DNA of 64,000 bases from NCBI RefSeq assembly GCF_946222835.1, contig NZ_CAMIHD010000009.1, forward strand, positions 1 through 64,000, given 5' to 3'. The stretch comes from an uncultured Corynebacterium sp. (GTDB lineage Bacteria > Actinomycetota > Actinomycetes > Mycobacteriales > Mycobacteriaceae). The notes under the pieces were generated by a model, which worked only from the letters and a program-made list of their open reading frames with translations, did not search any database and was not told the DNA's origin. A program made the translations under genes and the position numbers. Positions within the stretch are counted from its first letter, which is position 1. The number at the start of each line of letters is the position of its first letter. Shown here one piece after another: positions 24,246-33,102 of this stretch.

Positions 24246-24659
24246 CTAATTGGCTGCGGTATTTTGCAGAATATCCTTTTCCTGATCCGTCAATGGACGC
24301 GGGGTCTGCTGCTGACGGTCAATAACTACCTGCACGCAGTCCACAGTTGCCGCGACCTCACCCTGGGCGTTCTTGACCTGCTGAGTGGTGGTAAACGAGG
24401 TGGTGCCAATCTGCGAGATGGAAGTTTCCACCTCCACCGTAGTGGTGTCCTTAAACTCCATCGGGCGCAGGAAGTCCACATCAAGGTGACGCACGAAAGC
24501 AATGAAGGCAAGGCCCCTGGAATAGATATGTTCCTTCGCAAAGGCCAAGCGCGCTTCCTGAGCGAGCTCGATGTAGTTTGCGTTCATCATGTGGCCGTAC
24601 ATATCAAAGTCCGACCAGCGGGTTTGAATACGGTACGTGTGCACGCTTGGGGTTGCCAT
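24246..24659 (-). CDS. Acyl-CoA thioesterase, hotdog fold (4HBT/YbgC type)
   Basis: 137 residues. The hotdog signature TRWSDFDMYGHMMNANYIELAQEARLAF contains the catalytic Asp of the 4-hydroxybenzoyl-CoA thioesterase group. It probably hydrolyses short or medium acyl-CoAs in the cytosol. Two adjacent ATG codons (24662 and 24659) are possible; GAGGAG sits at better spacing for the second. It matches Rv2475c and is likely co-transcribed with ettA, which ends 28 bases upstream. Confidence 0.92.
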   Translation of the reverse strand: MATPSVHTYRIQTRWSDFDMYGHMMNANYIELAQEARLAFAKEHIYSRGLAFIAFVRHLDVDFLRPMEFKDTTTVEVETSISQIGTTSFTTTQQVKNAQGEVAATVDCVQVVIDRQQQTPRPLTDQEKDILQNTAAN

Positions 24660-24687
24660 CATTCTCCTCAGTTAGAGCGTCAGCTAC

Positions 24688-26358
24688 TTAGCGGGTTAGC
24701 TTGCGGTGGGTCACGCGAGAAGGACGGGCCGCCTCTTCGCCAAGGCGGTCGACCTTATTCTTCTCGTAATCGCCGAAGTTACCCTCAAACCAGAACCACT
24801 GACCTTCTTCCACATTGCCCTCCCAGGCCAGGATGTGGGTACAGGTGCGGTCCAGGAACCAACGGTCGTGGGAAATGACCACGGCACAGCCCGGGAACTT
24901 CTCCAGCGCGTTTTCCAGCGAGCCGAGGGTTTCCACATCCAAGTCGTTGGTCGGCTCGTCAAGGAGGATCAGGTTGCCGCCTTCCTTCAGGGTCAGAGCC
25001 AGGTTCAAGCGGTTGCGCTCACCACCGGAGAGCACCTTGGACGGCTTTTGCTGATCCGGGCCCTTGAAGCCGAAAGCGGACAGGTAGGCACGCGAAGGCA
25101 TCTCGTTCTGACCCACGTGAATGTAGTCTAGGCCGCCGGAGACGACCTCCCAGACGGTTGCTTCAGGGTCAATATTCTCACGGTTCTGGTCCACGTAGGA
25201 CAGCTTGACGGTATCGCCCACCTCGACGGAACCGGCGTCCGGCTGCTCCAAGCCAACGATGGTCTTAAACAGGGTGGTCTTACCCACGCCGTTCGGGCCG
25301 ATAACGCCCACGATGCCGTTGCGCGGCAGGGTGAAGGAGAGATCCTTAATCAGAACGCGGTCATCAAAGCCCTTCTGCAGATCCTTGACCTCCACAACCT
25401 TATTGCCCAAGCGCGGCGGGGTAGGAATCTGGATCTCTTCGAAGTCGAGCTTCTTGTACTTCTCGGCCTCTGCAGCCATTTCCTCGTAGCGTTCCAGACG
25501 AGCCTTGTTTTTGGCTTGGCGAGCCTTTGCACCGGAGCGTACCCACTCCAGCTCGTCCTTCAGACGCTTGCGCAGCTTCGCGTCCTTCTTGCCAGCAACC
25601 TCCAAGCGCTCCTGCTTCTTATCCAGGTAGGTGGAGTAGTTGCCCTCGTACGGGTAAAGCTTGCCGCGGTCCACCTCACAAATCCAGCCCGCGACGTGGT
25701 CGAGGAAGTAGCGGTCGTGGGTCACAGCCAAGACAGCGCCTGGGTAATCGGCCAAGTGCTTCTCCAGCCACTGCACAGACTCAGCGTCCAGGTGGTTTGT
25801 AGGCTCATCGAGCAGCAGCAGGTCCGGCTCGGTGAGCAGGAGCTTAGCCAGCGCTACGCGACGGCGCTCACCACCAGAAAGGTTGGTCACCGGGGCATCG
25901 GAAGGCGGGCAGCGCAAAGCTTCCATTGCCTGCTCGATCTTGGAGTCAACCTCCCATGCATCAGCGGCATCCAGCTCTTCTTGCAGCTTGCCCATTTCTT
26001 CCATGAGCTCATCGCTGTAGTTGGTGGCCATTTCCTCGGCGATCTGCTCGAAGCGCTGCTTCTTTTCGAAGATTTCGCCCAAGCCTTCTTCGACGTTGCC
26101 GCGCACGGTCTTTTCGTCATTGAGCGGCGGCTCCTGCTGCAGGATGCCCACGGTGGCACCCGGATCAAGGAAAGCCTCACCGTTGGAAGGCTGATCCAGG
26201 CCGGCCATAATCTTCAGAATGGAGGACTTACCGGCACCGTTAGGGCCGACCACACCAATCTTGGCACCTGGGTAGAACGCCATTGTTACATCGTCAAGGA
26301 TGACTTTATCGCCAATTGCCTTGCGCACGTTTTTCATCGTGTAGATGAATTCGCCCAC
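24688..26358 (-). CDS. ettA: Energy-dependent translational throttle protein EttA (ABC-F)
   Basis: 556 residues with two ABC ATPase domains and no membrane part. The first has Walker A GPNGAGKSS and LSGGERRRV; the second has GPNGVGKTT and LSGGERNRL; both Walker B motifs read LLLDEPTNHLD or ILLDEPTNDLD. The linker between them (about 240-320), rich in Lys and Arg, is the P-site tRNA interaction motif that enters the ribosomal E site. The factor gates entry into elongation according to the ATP/ADP ratio. It corresponds to Rv2477c. Confidence 0.97.
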   Translation of the reverse strand: MGEFIYTMKNVRKAIGDKVILDDVTMAFYPGAKIGVVGPNGAGKSSILKIMAGLDQPSNGEAFLDPGATVGILQQEPPLNDEKTVRGNVEEGLGEIFEKKQRFEQIAEEMATNYSDELMEEMGKLQEELDAADAWEVDSKIEQAMEALRCPPSDAPVTNLSGGERRRVALAKLLLTEPDLLLLDEPTNHLDAESVQWLEKHLADYPGAVLAVTHDRYFLDHVAGWICEVDRGKLYPYEGNYSTYLDKKQERLEVAGKKDAKLRKRLKDELEWVRSGAKARQAKNKARLERYEEMAAEAEKYKKLDFEEIQIPTPPRLGNKVVEVKDLQKGFDDRVLIKDLSFTLPRNGIVGVIGPNGVGKTTLFKTIVGLEQPDAGSVEVGDTVKLSYVDQNRENIDPEATVWEVVSGGLDYIHVGQNEMPSRAYLSAFGFKGPDQQKPSKVLSGGERNRLNLALTLKEGGNLILLDEPTNDLDVETLGSLENALEKFPGCAVVISHDRWFLDRTCTHILAWEGNVEEGQWFWFEGNFGDYEKNKVDRLGEEAARPSRVTHRKLTR

Positions 26359-26479
26359 TTTTACCCCTTTGCAGAAATTTGGGAGACGTCTTTATCTACA
26401 CAAACACTACATCAGAACCACCGCCCAAGTGCCTCGGGTCAGGTACACCCGAGGCACTTCGGCCAAGGGCTGGAATAGA

Positions 26480-27121
26480 TTAAGCGTTCACGGTGGCGGA
26501 ATCCGCCTCGGCAGCCTCCTCTTCTATTTCTGTGTCGAAAGTGTCTTCTTCCTCACCGCGTGCAGCTGCGGCTCGCTCGGCTAGATAGCGGTCGGCTGCG
26601 GTATCGGCAGCGGTATCTCCCTGGCTCGCCTGCTGTTGCGGCAGGCTGTGATCCACGTCCGGTTCGATGGCATTGTCCCCCAGCTCTGGGACCGCAATAT
26701 TTTCCTGGTTATACTGTGGGGCCAAACGCTTTGTGCCAATAACGTGGCGGTTCAAGTCCAGACCTACATACTGTGCCTTAATAAACGTGCGGAAGTGATC
26801 GGTGCCGTGGTCATCGCGCCATTGTTCTGTAACCAGGGAGCCAACGATGACCAACGGCATGCCTTTGGCTAAAGATTTACGCACGTTAATGGCAAATTGA
26901 TTCCACATCTCGACGTCAATATACAGGTGGTCCACGTCGCGCCACTGCGGCGACTGGGTGTTTTGCCCTTCCGAACCAGTAACACCAGTATCGGCCTGGC
27001 GCTCTGGAATTCGGCGCGAGGAAGCAACGCGCAGCTTAGTCTTATAGGCCCCAGTGGAGGTTTTAGTCAGGATTGGATCGCGGGTGAGACGACCGGTCAA
27101 GGTGATTGGGTATTGGGACAT
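26480..27121 (-). CDS. Single-stranded DNA-binding protein paralogue (Rv2478c-like)
   Basis: 213 residues. The N-terminal OB fold (MSQYPITLTGRLTRDPILTKT through WNQFAINVRKSLAKGMPLVIVGSLVTEQW) is SSB-like. The C-terminal tail is very acidic (EEEDTFDTEIEEEAAEADS) but lacks the usual DDDIPF-type tip. This is not the main ssb, which normally lies with rpsF and rplI; it corresponds to the second SSB next to ettA in mycobacteria. The start at 27121 fits the OB fold, with AAAGGA 12 bases upstream. The 180 bases upstream contain two perfect DnaA-box sequences. Confidence 0.9.
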   Translation of the reverse strand: MSQYPITLTGRLTRDPILTKTSTGAYKTKLRVASSRRIPERQADTGVTGSEGQNTQSPQWRDVDHLYIDVEMWNQFAINVRKSLAKGMPLVIVGSLVTEQWRDDHGTDHFRTFIKAQYVGLDLNRHVIGTKRLAPQYNQENIAVPELGDNAIEPDVDHSLPQQQASQGDTAADTAADRYLAERAAAARGEEEDTFDTEIEEEAAEADSATVNA

Positions 27122-27233
27122 GGTGCTAGAAAATCCTTTGCTGGATAGTTGGATAGGCGAGTTCGGTTTTCCTCGCTCGCTTCCACATCCTGATACCGGC
27201 ACGCCAGTCGCACCATGCCACCCTGCCCTACCC

Positions 27234-27242
27234 TGTGGATAA
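27234..27242 (-). promoter_or_regulatory. DnaA-box match upstream of ssb paralogue (1)
   Basis: TGTGGATAA on the plus strand, i.e. TTATCCACA on the minus strand. It exactly matches the DnaA-box consensus and faces the second copy 59 bases away. Confidence 0.5.
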
Positions 27243-27292
27243 CTTGTTGTATCCGTCAACAAGAACCGGGTTACGGGACAGTTTTTAGCCGG

Positions 27293-27301
27293 TTATCCAC
27301 A
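27293..27301 (+). promoter_or_regulatory. DnaA-box match upstream of ssb paralogue (2)
   Basis: TTATCCACA exact match, just after the stop of the CopD-CtaG gene. Between the two boxes lies a 7-bp perfect dyad CTTGTTG/CAACAAG at 27243-27263. Confidence 0.5.
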
Positions 27302-27303
27302 GG

Positions 27304-29355
27304 CTAGCGCCCGCGGAAGCTCGATTCATCGCCGTGCCCCATATCCTGCAGCATCGCGTTATAGCGCTCCAGCTCGGCATCATCGTCCGCAGCCGCCTGC
27401 ATATCGTGACGGCGGGCGGTAGCGCGGTCATCACTGAGCCAATCCAAGAAAAGCTTGCCAAAAACGATGACCAGTGGGAACTGGCCAAAGCCCCACGCAA
27501 TGCCGCCACCCACTCGTTGATCTTGGAGGAGATCCTGGTCCCAGGGCAGCTCCAAATACTGGTAGAAGTCTGCACCCAATACGCTTTGCAGCTGCATTAG
27601 GTACACCCCAGCAAATAGGTGGAACGGCATGGAAAGGAAAAGCACAGCCAATCGGAATGGGGTGGAGTGCCGCTTGGGAAGCGGATCCGGTCCGATGATT
27701 TCCCAGAAGTAGAAGCAGCCAGAAACGATAAACGCGAAGTTCATAATGAGGTGACCAGCATGTTCCGAGATAGCGAATTGATACAGGCTCGGGAACAAGT
27801 ACAGCACGTAAAGGAAAAATAGGTACTGCACAAGATTGACAAACGGATTAGTAATGAATCCGACAATCTTGGACTGGGTAGCTGCCAGCGCATAATCATG
27901 CAGGCTGGGTTTTCCTTTCGGCCCAGGTTCAAAGGCCTCCATGAGCAAGGTCAGTGGCGCACCCAAGACGAGCAGTAGGGGTACCGCCATTGACAAAATC
28001 ATATGCACCAGCATGTGCATGGAATACATCGCCGGCATATATAGGCCCAGGCCGGTGGACATCACGAGGGTCAGGCCCAACGCGCCGCACATGAACCATG
28101 CAGTGCGCCCCTTGCTCCAAGTTAGGCCACGCTTCTGCACGCGGTAGACACAGTAGCCATAGGCCGCCGCCAGGAGCAGGCCGATGGTGCCAAACATAAT
28201 GTCAAAGCGGAACATGGTCCACACATTGAATACCGTGGGCTTTTCAAAAAGCTCATAGCCCATCAATATTTGCATCGAATTGAGATTGGGGTCGCGCGGG
28301 GCGGGCGGCACGGTGCGGCCGAGCGTAATGGCCACGCCAATGGTGCCGGCCATTACCGCTACCTCCACGATGGCGATGCGGATGAATAGGCGCGGATTCT
28401 TCCCCAGCTGCGGGATAGTGAGCTCGCGGTGCGCAAGGCCGAAGACGCCAAGCAAAATTGTCAGCACAAACTTAGTAATCAGGATGATGCCGTACGCGGA
28501 ATCCACCAGATCTGAGATATTCATGCGGATGAGGGTGTTAATCAGACCGGATACCGCCAACACCACAATGGCCATAAAGGCGATACCGGAGTAGCGCTTC
28601 ACCGCAAAAGCGAGGTTGGGCCCAAGGCGACGTCCGTGTGCGATAAGCGCCATAAGCCCGCCCACCCAGAGCATGACAAAGACTAGGTGCCACAGGAGCG
28701 AATTGGTGCCGTAATCGTGGTCGCCGCCAGCCGCGGAGTGGCCTTCCATACCAATGGGAACGACCTGCAGGATGGACAGGAAAAGCAGTACCGGCTGCAT
28801 AGCCCAGCCGCGGCCGAGTAGACCGAGAATGCCCACCACAAGGGCAATGAGTACGGAGATTGCCCACACAATAGTGGTGGAAATCTCCGTCAGCGCCATC
28901 TTCATAATGGAAGGTTCGAATACCTGGAAAAAGGGCGCGCCAGTCAGATCAGACATAATGAGCGGGACTTCCACGAGCCCTACGGCCGCCATGCCAAAGG
29001 AAGCCCAGGTACCGGTGCGCGCGGCGATGTGGCCGTCTACAGATAAGGGGGCTCCGATAAGCGCGGCATTGTCCCCGCGCGGAGCAATGAGGAATGACGA
29101 GGCTAAAAAGGAACCCACGGATAAAGCCATGAGAATCCACGCCATACCGCGGAAGAGTGGCAGGCCAAAGGTGGTTATGCGCCCCGGATCCGGAATGCCC
29201 AGGGCCGCTAGGGAATCAGCTAAAAGGAACAGGGAAATAAAGCCGGCGATAAGACCGGCAATAAGCATCGCTGCGATATAAATTCCCCACGAAGAGCGGG
29301 GCTTCTTACCCGCCGCGTTCACACTGTTAACCTGCTTATTTACCATAGTGCGCAT
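27304..29355 (-). CDS. CopD-CtaG fusion membrane protein (copper/cytochrome oxidase assembly)
   Basis: 683 residues with about 14-16 hydrophobic segments. The first half (residues 20-330) resembles the copper-resistance D family (LLWHLVFVMLWVGGLMALIAHGRR; RYSGIAFMAIVVLAVSGLINTLIR). The second half (about 360-640) is a CtaG-like cytochrome c oxidase assembly domain (MYSMHMLVHMILSMAVPLLLVLGAPLTLL; ISEHAGHLIMNF), with conserved His and Met clusters suited to copper binding. Such fusions occur in actinobacteria and should serve copper delivery to cytochrome aa3. The exact start is uncertain: ATG at 29355 or 29346, neither with a good ribosome site. It diverges from the LysR gene. Confidence 0.88.
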   Translation of the reverse strand: MRTMVNKQVNSVNAAGKKPRSSWGIYIAAMLIAGLIAGFISLFLLADSLAALGIPDPGRITTFGLPLFRGMAWILMALSVGSFLASSFLIAPRGDNAALIGAPLSVDGHIAARTGTWASFGMAAVGLVEVPLIMSDLTGAPFFQVFEPSIMKMALTEISTTIVWAISVLIALVVGILGLLGRGWAMQPVLLFLSILQVVPIGMEGHSAAGGDHDYGTNSLLWHLVFVMLWVGGLMALIAHGRRLGPNLAFAVKRYSGIAFMAIVVLAVSGLINTLIRMNISDLVDSAYGIILITKFVLTILLGVFGLAHRELTIPQLGKNPRLFIRIAIVEVAVMAGTIGVAITLGRTVPPAPRDPNLNSMQILMGYELFEKPTVFNVWTMFRFDIMFGTIGLLLAAAYGYCVYRVQKRGLTWSKGRTAWFMCGALGLTLVMSTGLGLYMPAMYSMHMLVHMILSMAVPLLLVLGAPLTLLMEAFEPGPKGKPSLHDYALAATQSKIVGFITNPFVNLVQYLFFLYVLYLFPSLYQFAISEHAGHLIMNFAFIVSGCFYFWEIIGPDPLPKRHSTPFRLAVLFLSMPFHLFAGVYLMQLQSVLGADFYQYLELPWDQDLLQDQRVGGGIAWGFGQFPLVIVFGKLFLDWLSDDRATARRHDMQAAADDDAELERYNAMLQDMGHGDESSFRGR

Positions 29356-29380
29356 TGTATAGCGCGACCTAGTTTCCTAC

Positions 29381-29414
29381 ATAACACACATTCTGTCTTT
29401 ACATGTGTCATTAT
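29381..29414. promoter_or_regulatory. Imperfect dyad, possible LysR operator
   Basis: ATAACACACAT (29381-29391) and ATGTGTCATTAT (29403-29414) form an imperfect inverted repeat immediately before the LysR start, in the region shared with the divergent CopD-CtaG gene. The position suits autoregulation. Confidence 0.4.
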
Positions 29415-29421
29415 GGGGTTT

Positions 29422-30339
29422 ATGGACACCCGTCAACTTCTTTATTTTCGGGCCGTTGTAGACAACGGCTCCTTCACACATGCTGCCGAAGCCCTCGACA
29501 TGACCCAGCCGTCTCTGAGCCTTTCCATCCGAAAGCTAGAAAAAGAGCTGAACGCTCAGCTACTCTCGCGCGGGCGCTCCGGCGTCTCCACCACGGAGGC
29601 TGGAGATTATGTCTATGAAACGGCCGTGAAGGTTGATGCGCTACTGAGCGAAACCCAGCGCCATATCAGCGAAATCACCGGCGACAAGGCCAGCACCGTA
29701 TCCCTTGCCTCCGGTGCCATTTTGAACTGGGAATTTACCCCTTCCGTCCTAGCCGAACTCAAGCAGATTTACCCCACCGCCAATATCGCGCTGGATGACG
29801 CCGAACCGACCACCGCCATCAAACATCTTCTTGACGGCCAAGTGGATTTAGCGCTTTTGCCGACGTCCGATCCGAAGGCCTTTATCCGCCGCTACTCTCC
29901 CGAGCTCACCGTCCATCAGGTAGCCACGTTTGACTATTCTGTCGCGCTACCCCAGCGCCTCGCCGAGCTAGAGTCCCCTGTCTCCCTCGCTGACCTTCGC
30001 GGGGAAACGTGGCTTATTCCACCGCGTAGCCGCGAACTTCCTGAATTAGCCGAGTTCTATGCTGAGCTGTGGGATAGCCGGCCTAGCCTCAAGCCCGAAA
30101 AGACCCAGGAAGTGGCCAGCCTCAATAGCGCAATTCCCATGGTCTCCAGTGGGCTGGGCGTCAGCATTGTGCCCAATTGCGCACCCGCTGTGCAGCCGCA
30201 AGGCATTTTTAGCCGTCCGATTGCCGATGACCTGCCGCACTATTACGCCATCGTGGCCTACCGCGCGGATCGCGAGCTGACCGCTGCCGCCCAAGACTTG
30301 GTGGACATCCTGCGCTCCCCGCAACGCACCCTGGCTTAG
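29422..30339 (+). CDS. LysR-family transcriptional regulator
   Basis: 305 residues. The N-terminal winged helix (MDTRQLLYFRAVVDNGSFTHAAEALDMTQPSLSLSIRKLE) is the DNA-binding part; residues 90-300 form the periplasmic-binding-protein-like effector domain. Effector and targets are unknown. The divergent neighbour CopD-CtaG is the obvious candidate target. The ATG at 29422 begins the conserved domain; an ATG three codons earlier lies inside a possible operator. Confidence 0.93.
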   Translation: MDTRQLLYFRAVVDNGSFTHAAEALDMTQPSLSLSIRKLEKELNAQLLSRGRSGVSTTEAGDYVYETAVKVDALLSETQRHISEITGDKASTVSLASGAILNWEFTPSVLAELKQIYPTANIALDDAEPTTAIKHLLDGQVDLALLPTSDPKAFIRRYSPELTVHQVATFDYSVALPQRLAELESPVSLADLRGETWLIPPRSRELPELAEFYAELWDSRPSLKPEKTQEVASLNSAIPMVSSGLGVSIVPNCAPAVQPQGIFSRPIADDLPHYYAIVAYRADRELTAAAQDLVDILRSPQRTLA

Positions 30340-30378
30340 GTTTCCCCGCCCTAGTGGGCTACTATGAGTGCGTTGCAT

Positions 30379-30452
30379 GCCCCCATAGCTCAGTGGATTA
30401 GAGCAGTGGGTTTCTACCCCATGTGTCGCGGGTTCGAATCCTGCTGGGGGCA
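30379..30452 (+). tRNA. tRNA-Arg (TCT anticodon)
   Basis: Acceptor arms GCCCCCA/TGGGGGC with discriminator A, anticodon loop TTTCTAC (TCT) and T-arm GGTTCGAATCC. CCA is not encoded. Confidence 0.95.
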
Positions 30453-30460
30453 CCGCGCGA

Positions 30461-30502
30461 AGCCTTGAGGCGCCGAGTTTCTCGCCGCTTCAAGGCTTTT
30501 TG
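30461..30502 (+). terminator. Rho-independent terminator after tRNA-Arg
   Basis: Stem AGCCTTGA/TCAAGGCT, extended by GGCG/CGCC on the loop side, then TTTTTGTTT. Confidence 0.85.
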
Positions 30503-30546
30503 TTTACGCTAGGTCTCACCATGCCCCATTCCGGAAAGGATTAACC

Positions 30547-31347
30547 ATGTCGCTTCCCGCCCCTTCCCGCACCTCCTATGCCCTCGTCACGGGGGCCAGC
30601 CAAGGCATTGGCAAGGCCATGGCGCAGGATTTCGCCGCCCTGGGTTATAACGTCATCCTCGTGGCCCGTCGCCGCGAGTTATTGGAGTCCATTGCTGCGG
30701 AGCTCGAGCAGCGCCACAATATCGAGGCCATTGCCCTTCCAGCTGACCTTGCCTTGGCTGACGACGTCGCCCGCGTAACAGAGACCATTGCCACCCGCGA
30801 GGTGTCAATCTTGGTCAATTCCGCCGGCATCGCTAGCTTCGGCCCTTTCATGGACCAGGATTGGTCGTACGAGACTACCCAGTTTGAGCTCAATGGCACT
30901 GCGGTCCATCACCTCACGCGGGCCGCCCTGGAGCACATGCTGCCGCGCCGCAGTGGGGCGATCTGCAATGTTGGCTCTGCCGCGGGAAATATCCCGATCC
31001 CCAATAATGCCACCTACGTCTTCACCAAGGCCGGCGTCAATGCGTTTACAGAGGCCCTGCACTACGAGCTAAAGGGTTCCGGCATCTCCTGCACCCTGCT
31101 TGCCCCCGGCCCCGTGCGCGAGGCCACCATCGCTGAAGAAGACCAGTCGATCGTGGATAAGGTGGTCCCAGATTTCTTGTGGACCACCTACGAGTCGTGC
31201 TCCCAAGAAACCATTGAGGCCATGCGCCGCAACCAGCGCCGCGTGGTACCAGGCCCGCTTTCTAAAGCCATGAACACCCTCAGCCAGGTGCTACCCACCC
31301 CGGTGATTGCACCGCTAGTGGGCAGCTTCTACGCCAAGATGGGCTAG
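30547..31347 (+). CDS. cmrA: Short-chain dehydrogenase, probable mycolate reductase CmrA
   Basis: 266 residues. TGASQGIG (15-22) binds NADP (followed by RRR on strand two), and the catalytic Ser lies in VGSAAGN and Tyr/Lys in YVFTKAG. The long C-terminal helix with a hydrophobic end (LPTPVIAPLVGSFYAKMG) fits the Rv2509/CmrA group, which reduces the beta-keto group of freshly condensed mycolates before export. Position near orn agrees with Rv2509-Rv2511. GGAAAGGATTAACC precedes the ATG. Its stop overlaps that of the convergent symporter gene by four bases. Confidence 0.85.
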   Translation: MSLPAPSRTSYALVTGASQGIGKAMAQDFAALGYNVILVARRRELLESIAAELEQRHNIEAIALPADLALADDVARVTETIATREVSILVNSAGIASFGPFMDQDWSYETTQFELNGTAVHHLTRAALEHMLPRRSGAICNVGSAAGNIPIPNNATYVFTKAGVNAFTEALHYELKGSGISCTLLAPGPVREATIAEEDQSIVDKVVPDFLWTTYESCSQETIEAMRRNQRRVVPGPLSKAMNTLSQVLPTPVIAPLVGSFYAKMG

Positions 31348-32891
31348 GCCCCAGCGCCCTTTAAATCTTTGCCTTTATCCTTGAGCACGCTGCCTTCGCC
31401 GCGTGCTCGTTTGCGCTCTACCCAAAAGTCCGCGTTTTTGATACCCAAAGCTTCGGGGTCGAACTGCGGATCCTTGCCGGCCTTCTTCTGCTTCTCATAG
31501 TCTTTGAGCACCTTGAGGGCAGGAACCTGAAGGAAGAGGACGGCAATGATATTGAGCCATGCCGTCGTGCCAACGCCGATATCACCGAGCGCCCACGCCG
31601 CCCCCGGGCTGGTGGTTGCGCCGACGATAACGGAGACAATAATCAGCACGCGCAGCACCCAAATCAGGCCACGGCGGGCAGCGCGGGAGCGTACCCACCG
31701 GTTGAAATAGGTCAGGTTGACCTCGGACATGTAGTAGTACGCCAGGACCGTCGTAAAGGCGAAAAAGGCAATGGAGACCGCGATGAAGGTGGGACCCCAG
31801 CCGGCAAAGACGCTATCAAGACCGGACTGCACGTAGCCAGGCCCAACCTCAACGCCCTCTGGCAGCGAACCGTTGTAGACCACTTCACCGTCCTCGGAGC
31901 TGCCGCGGAAGACGGTGTACATATCCGTAGAAATGATCATGAACGCGGTAGCCGAGCAGACAAAAAGCGTATCGACGTAGACCGCAAAAGACTGCACGAA
32001 GCCTTGCTTAGCTGGGTGGGAGACCTCAGCGGCTGCAGCAGACTGCGGGCCGGTACCCTGGCCGGCCTCATTGGAGTAAATGCCGCGCTTAACGCCCCAC
32101 ATGATGGCCGCGCCGAGCATGCCGGAGAATCCGGCTTCCACATTGAAGGCAGACTTGAAGATGAGCCCGAATACCTCCGGAATCTGGGAAAAGTTCATGC
32201 ACATGACCACCACAGAAATCACAATGTAGATGACCGCCATGAACGGCACGACGATGGTGGCGAAGTTCGCAATGCGCTTCACGCCACCGATAATGATGAT
32301 GGCCAAAATACCCGCTAAGACAACGGCCGCCCAGGTGGAGTTCACACCCCACGCGGTATCGGCCGCGGCAGCTACCGCGTTAGCCTGAATAGCGGGTAGG
32401 AAGTAGCTGGTTGCCAGGATCATGGCGACGGCAAAGACGATTCCGTAGACCACCATGAAGGGCGCAGCTTTAGTGTGCTTGTAGGCCTTCTCGATGTAGT
32501 ACGCAGGCCCTCCGCGGTACTCACCGGTGTCCTGATCCTTTTCCTTGTAAATCTGGGCCAACGTACATTCAATGAATGAGGTGGATGAGCCTAAAAGCGC
32601 TACGGCCCACATCCAGAACACAGCACCAGGTCCACCGAAGGCGATGGCCGTGGCCACGCCGGCGATATTGCCTACGCCTACACGGCCAGAAAGCGAAACC
32701 ATTAGAGACTGGAAGGAAGAAACGCCATCTGCGGACTTTTCTCCGTTAACGATTTGCTTGAGCATGTCCGGAATGCAGCGCACCTGCAAAGCGCGTGTCA
32801 CCACGGTGAAATAAATACCCGCGCCGAGGCATAAAAACACCAAGACGGGGGACCAAATTACGGTATTGAGGGCATCGAGGAAGTTTGCCAT
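31344..32891 (-). CDS. Sodium:alanine/glycine symporter (AGCS family)
   Basis: 515 residues with about ten membrane helices. The family signature appears around GRVGVGNIAGVATAIAFGGPGAVFWMW, and NEAGQGTGPQSAAAAEVSHPAKQG matches the conserved central loop. It imports alanine or glycine with sodium, and could feed the alanine dehydrogenase at 22 kb. The start at 32891 is set by TTAGGAGAGACC; the open frame extends 31 codons upstream without support. The tail is charged (KDKGKDLKG). Confidence 0.94.
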   Translation of the reverse strand: MANFLDALNTVIWSPVLVFLCLGAGIYFTVVTRALQVRCIPDMLKQIVNGEKSADGVSSFQSLMVSLSGRVGVGNIAGVATAIAFGGPGAVFWMWAVALLGSSTSFIECTLAQIYKEKDQDTGEYRGGPAYYIEKAYKHTKAAPFMVVYGIVFAVAMILATSYFLPAIQANAVAAAADTAWGVNSTWAAVVLAGILAIIIIGGVKRIANFATIVVPFMAVIYIVISVVVMCMNFSQIPEVFGLIFKSAFNVEAGFSGMLGAAIMWGVKRGIYSNEAGQGTGPQSAAAAEVSHPAKQGFVQSFAVYVDTLFVCSATAFMIISTDMYTVFRGSSEDGEVVYNGSLPEGVEVGPGYVQSGLDSVFAGWGPTFIAVSIAFFAFTTVLAYYYMSEVNLTYFNRWVRSRAARRGLIWVLRVLIIVSVIVGATTSPGAAWALGDIGVGTTAWLNIIAVLFLQVPALKVLKDYEKQKKAGKDPQFDPEALGIKNADFWVERKRARGEGSVLKDKGKDLKGAGA

Positions 32892-33020
32892 CTGGTCTCT
32901 CCTAAGTCTGTCGCACCTCCCGAATGAAGAGCGATAACCCAGAGTATGCCCTAACTCACACCAAGATATGAGGCAACTCACCAAATAATTTTATGCAGCA
33001 TGAAAACACATTCACCGGAA

Positions 33021-33043
33021 GGTTGCCCTACCCAGTGGCAACC
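33021..33043. other. 7-bp inverted repeat upstream of orn
   Basis: GGTTGCC (33021-33027) and GGCAACC (33037-33043) form a perfect dyad with a nine-base interval in the divergent region between the symporter and orn. It may be an operator for either gene. Confidence 0.35.
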
Positions 33044-33102
33044 ATCCGTCCAGAACCACCCCTCCCGTACCCCATCTAGGGGTAAAAGGGGGCGGGAGTA
33101 GA

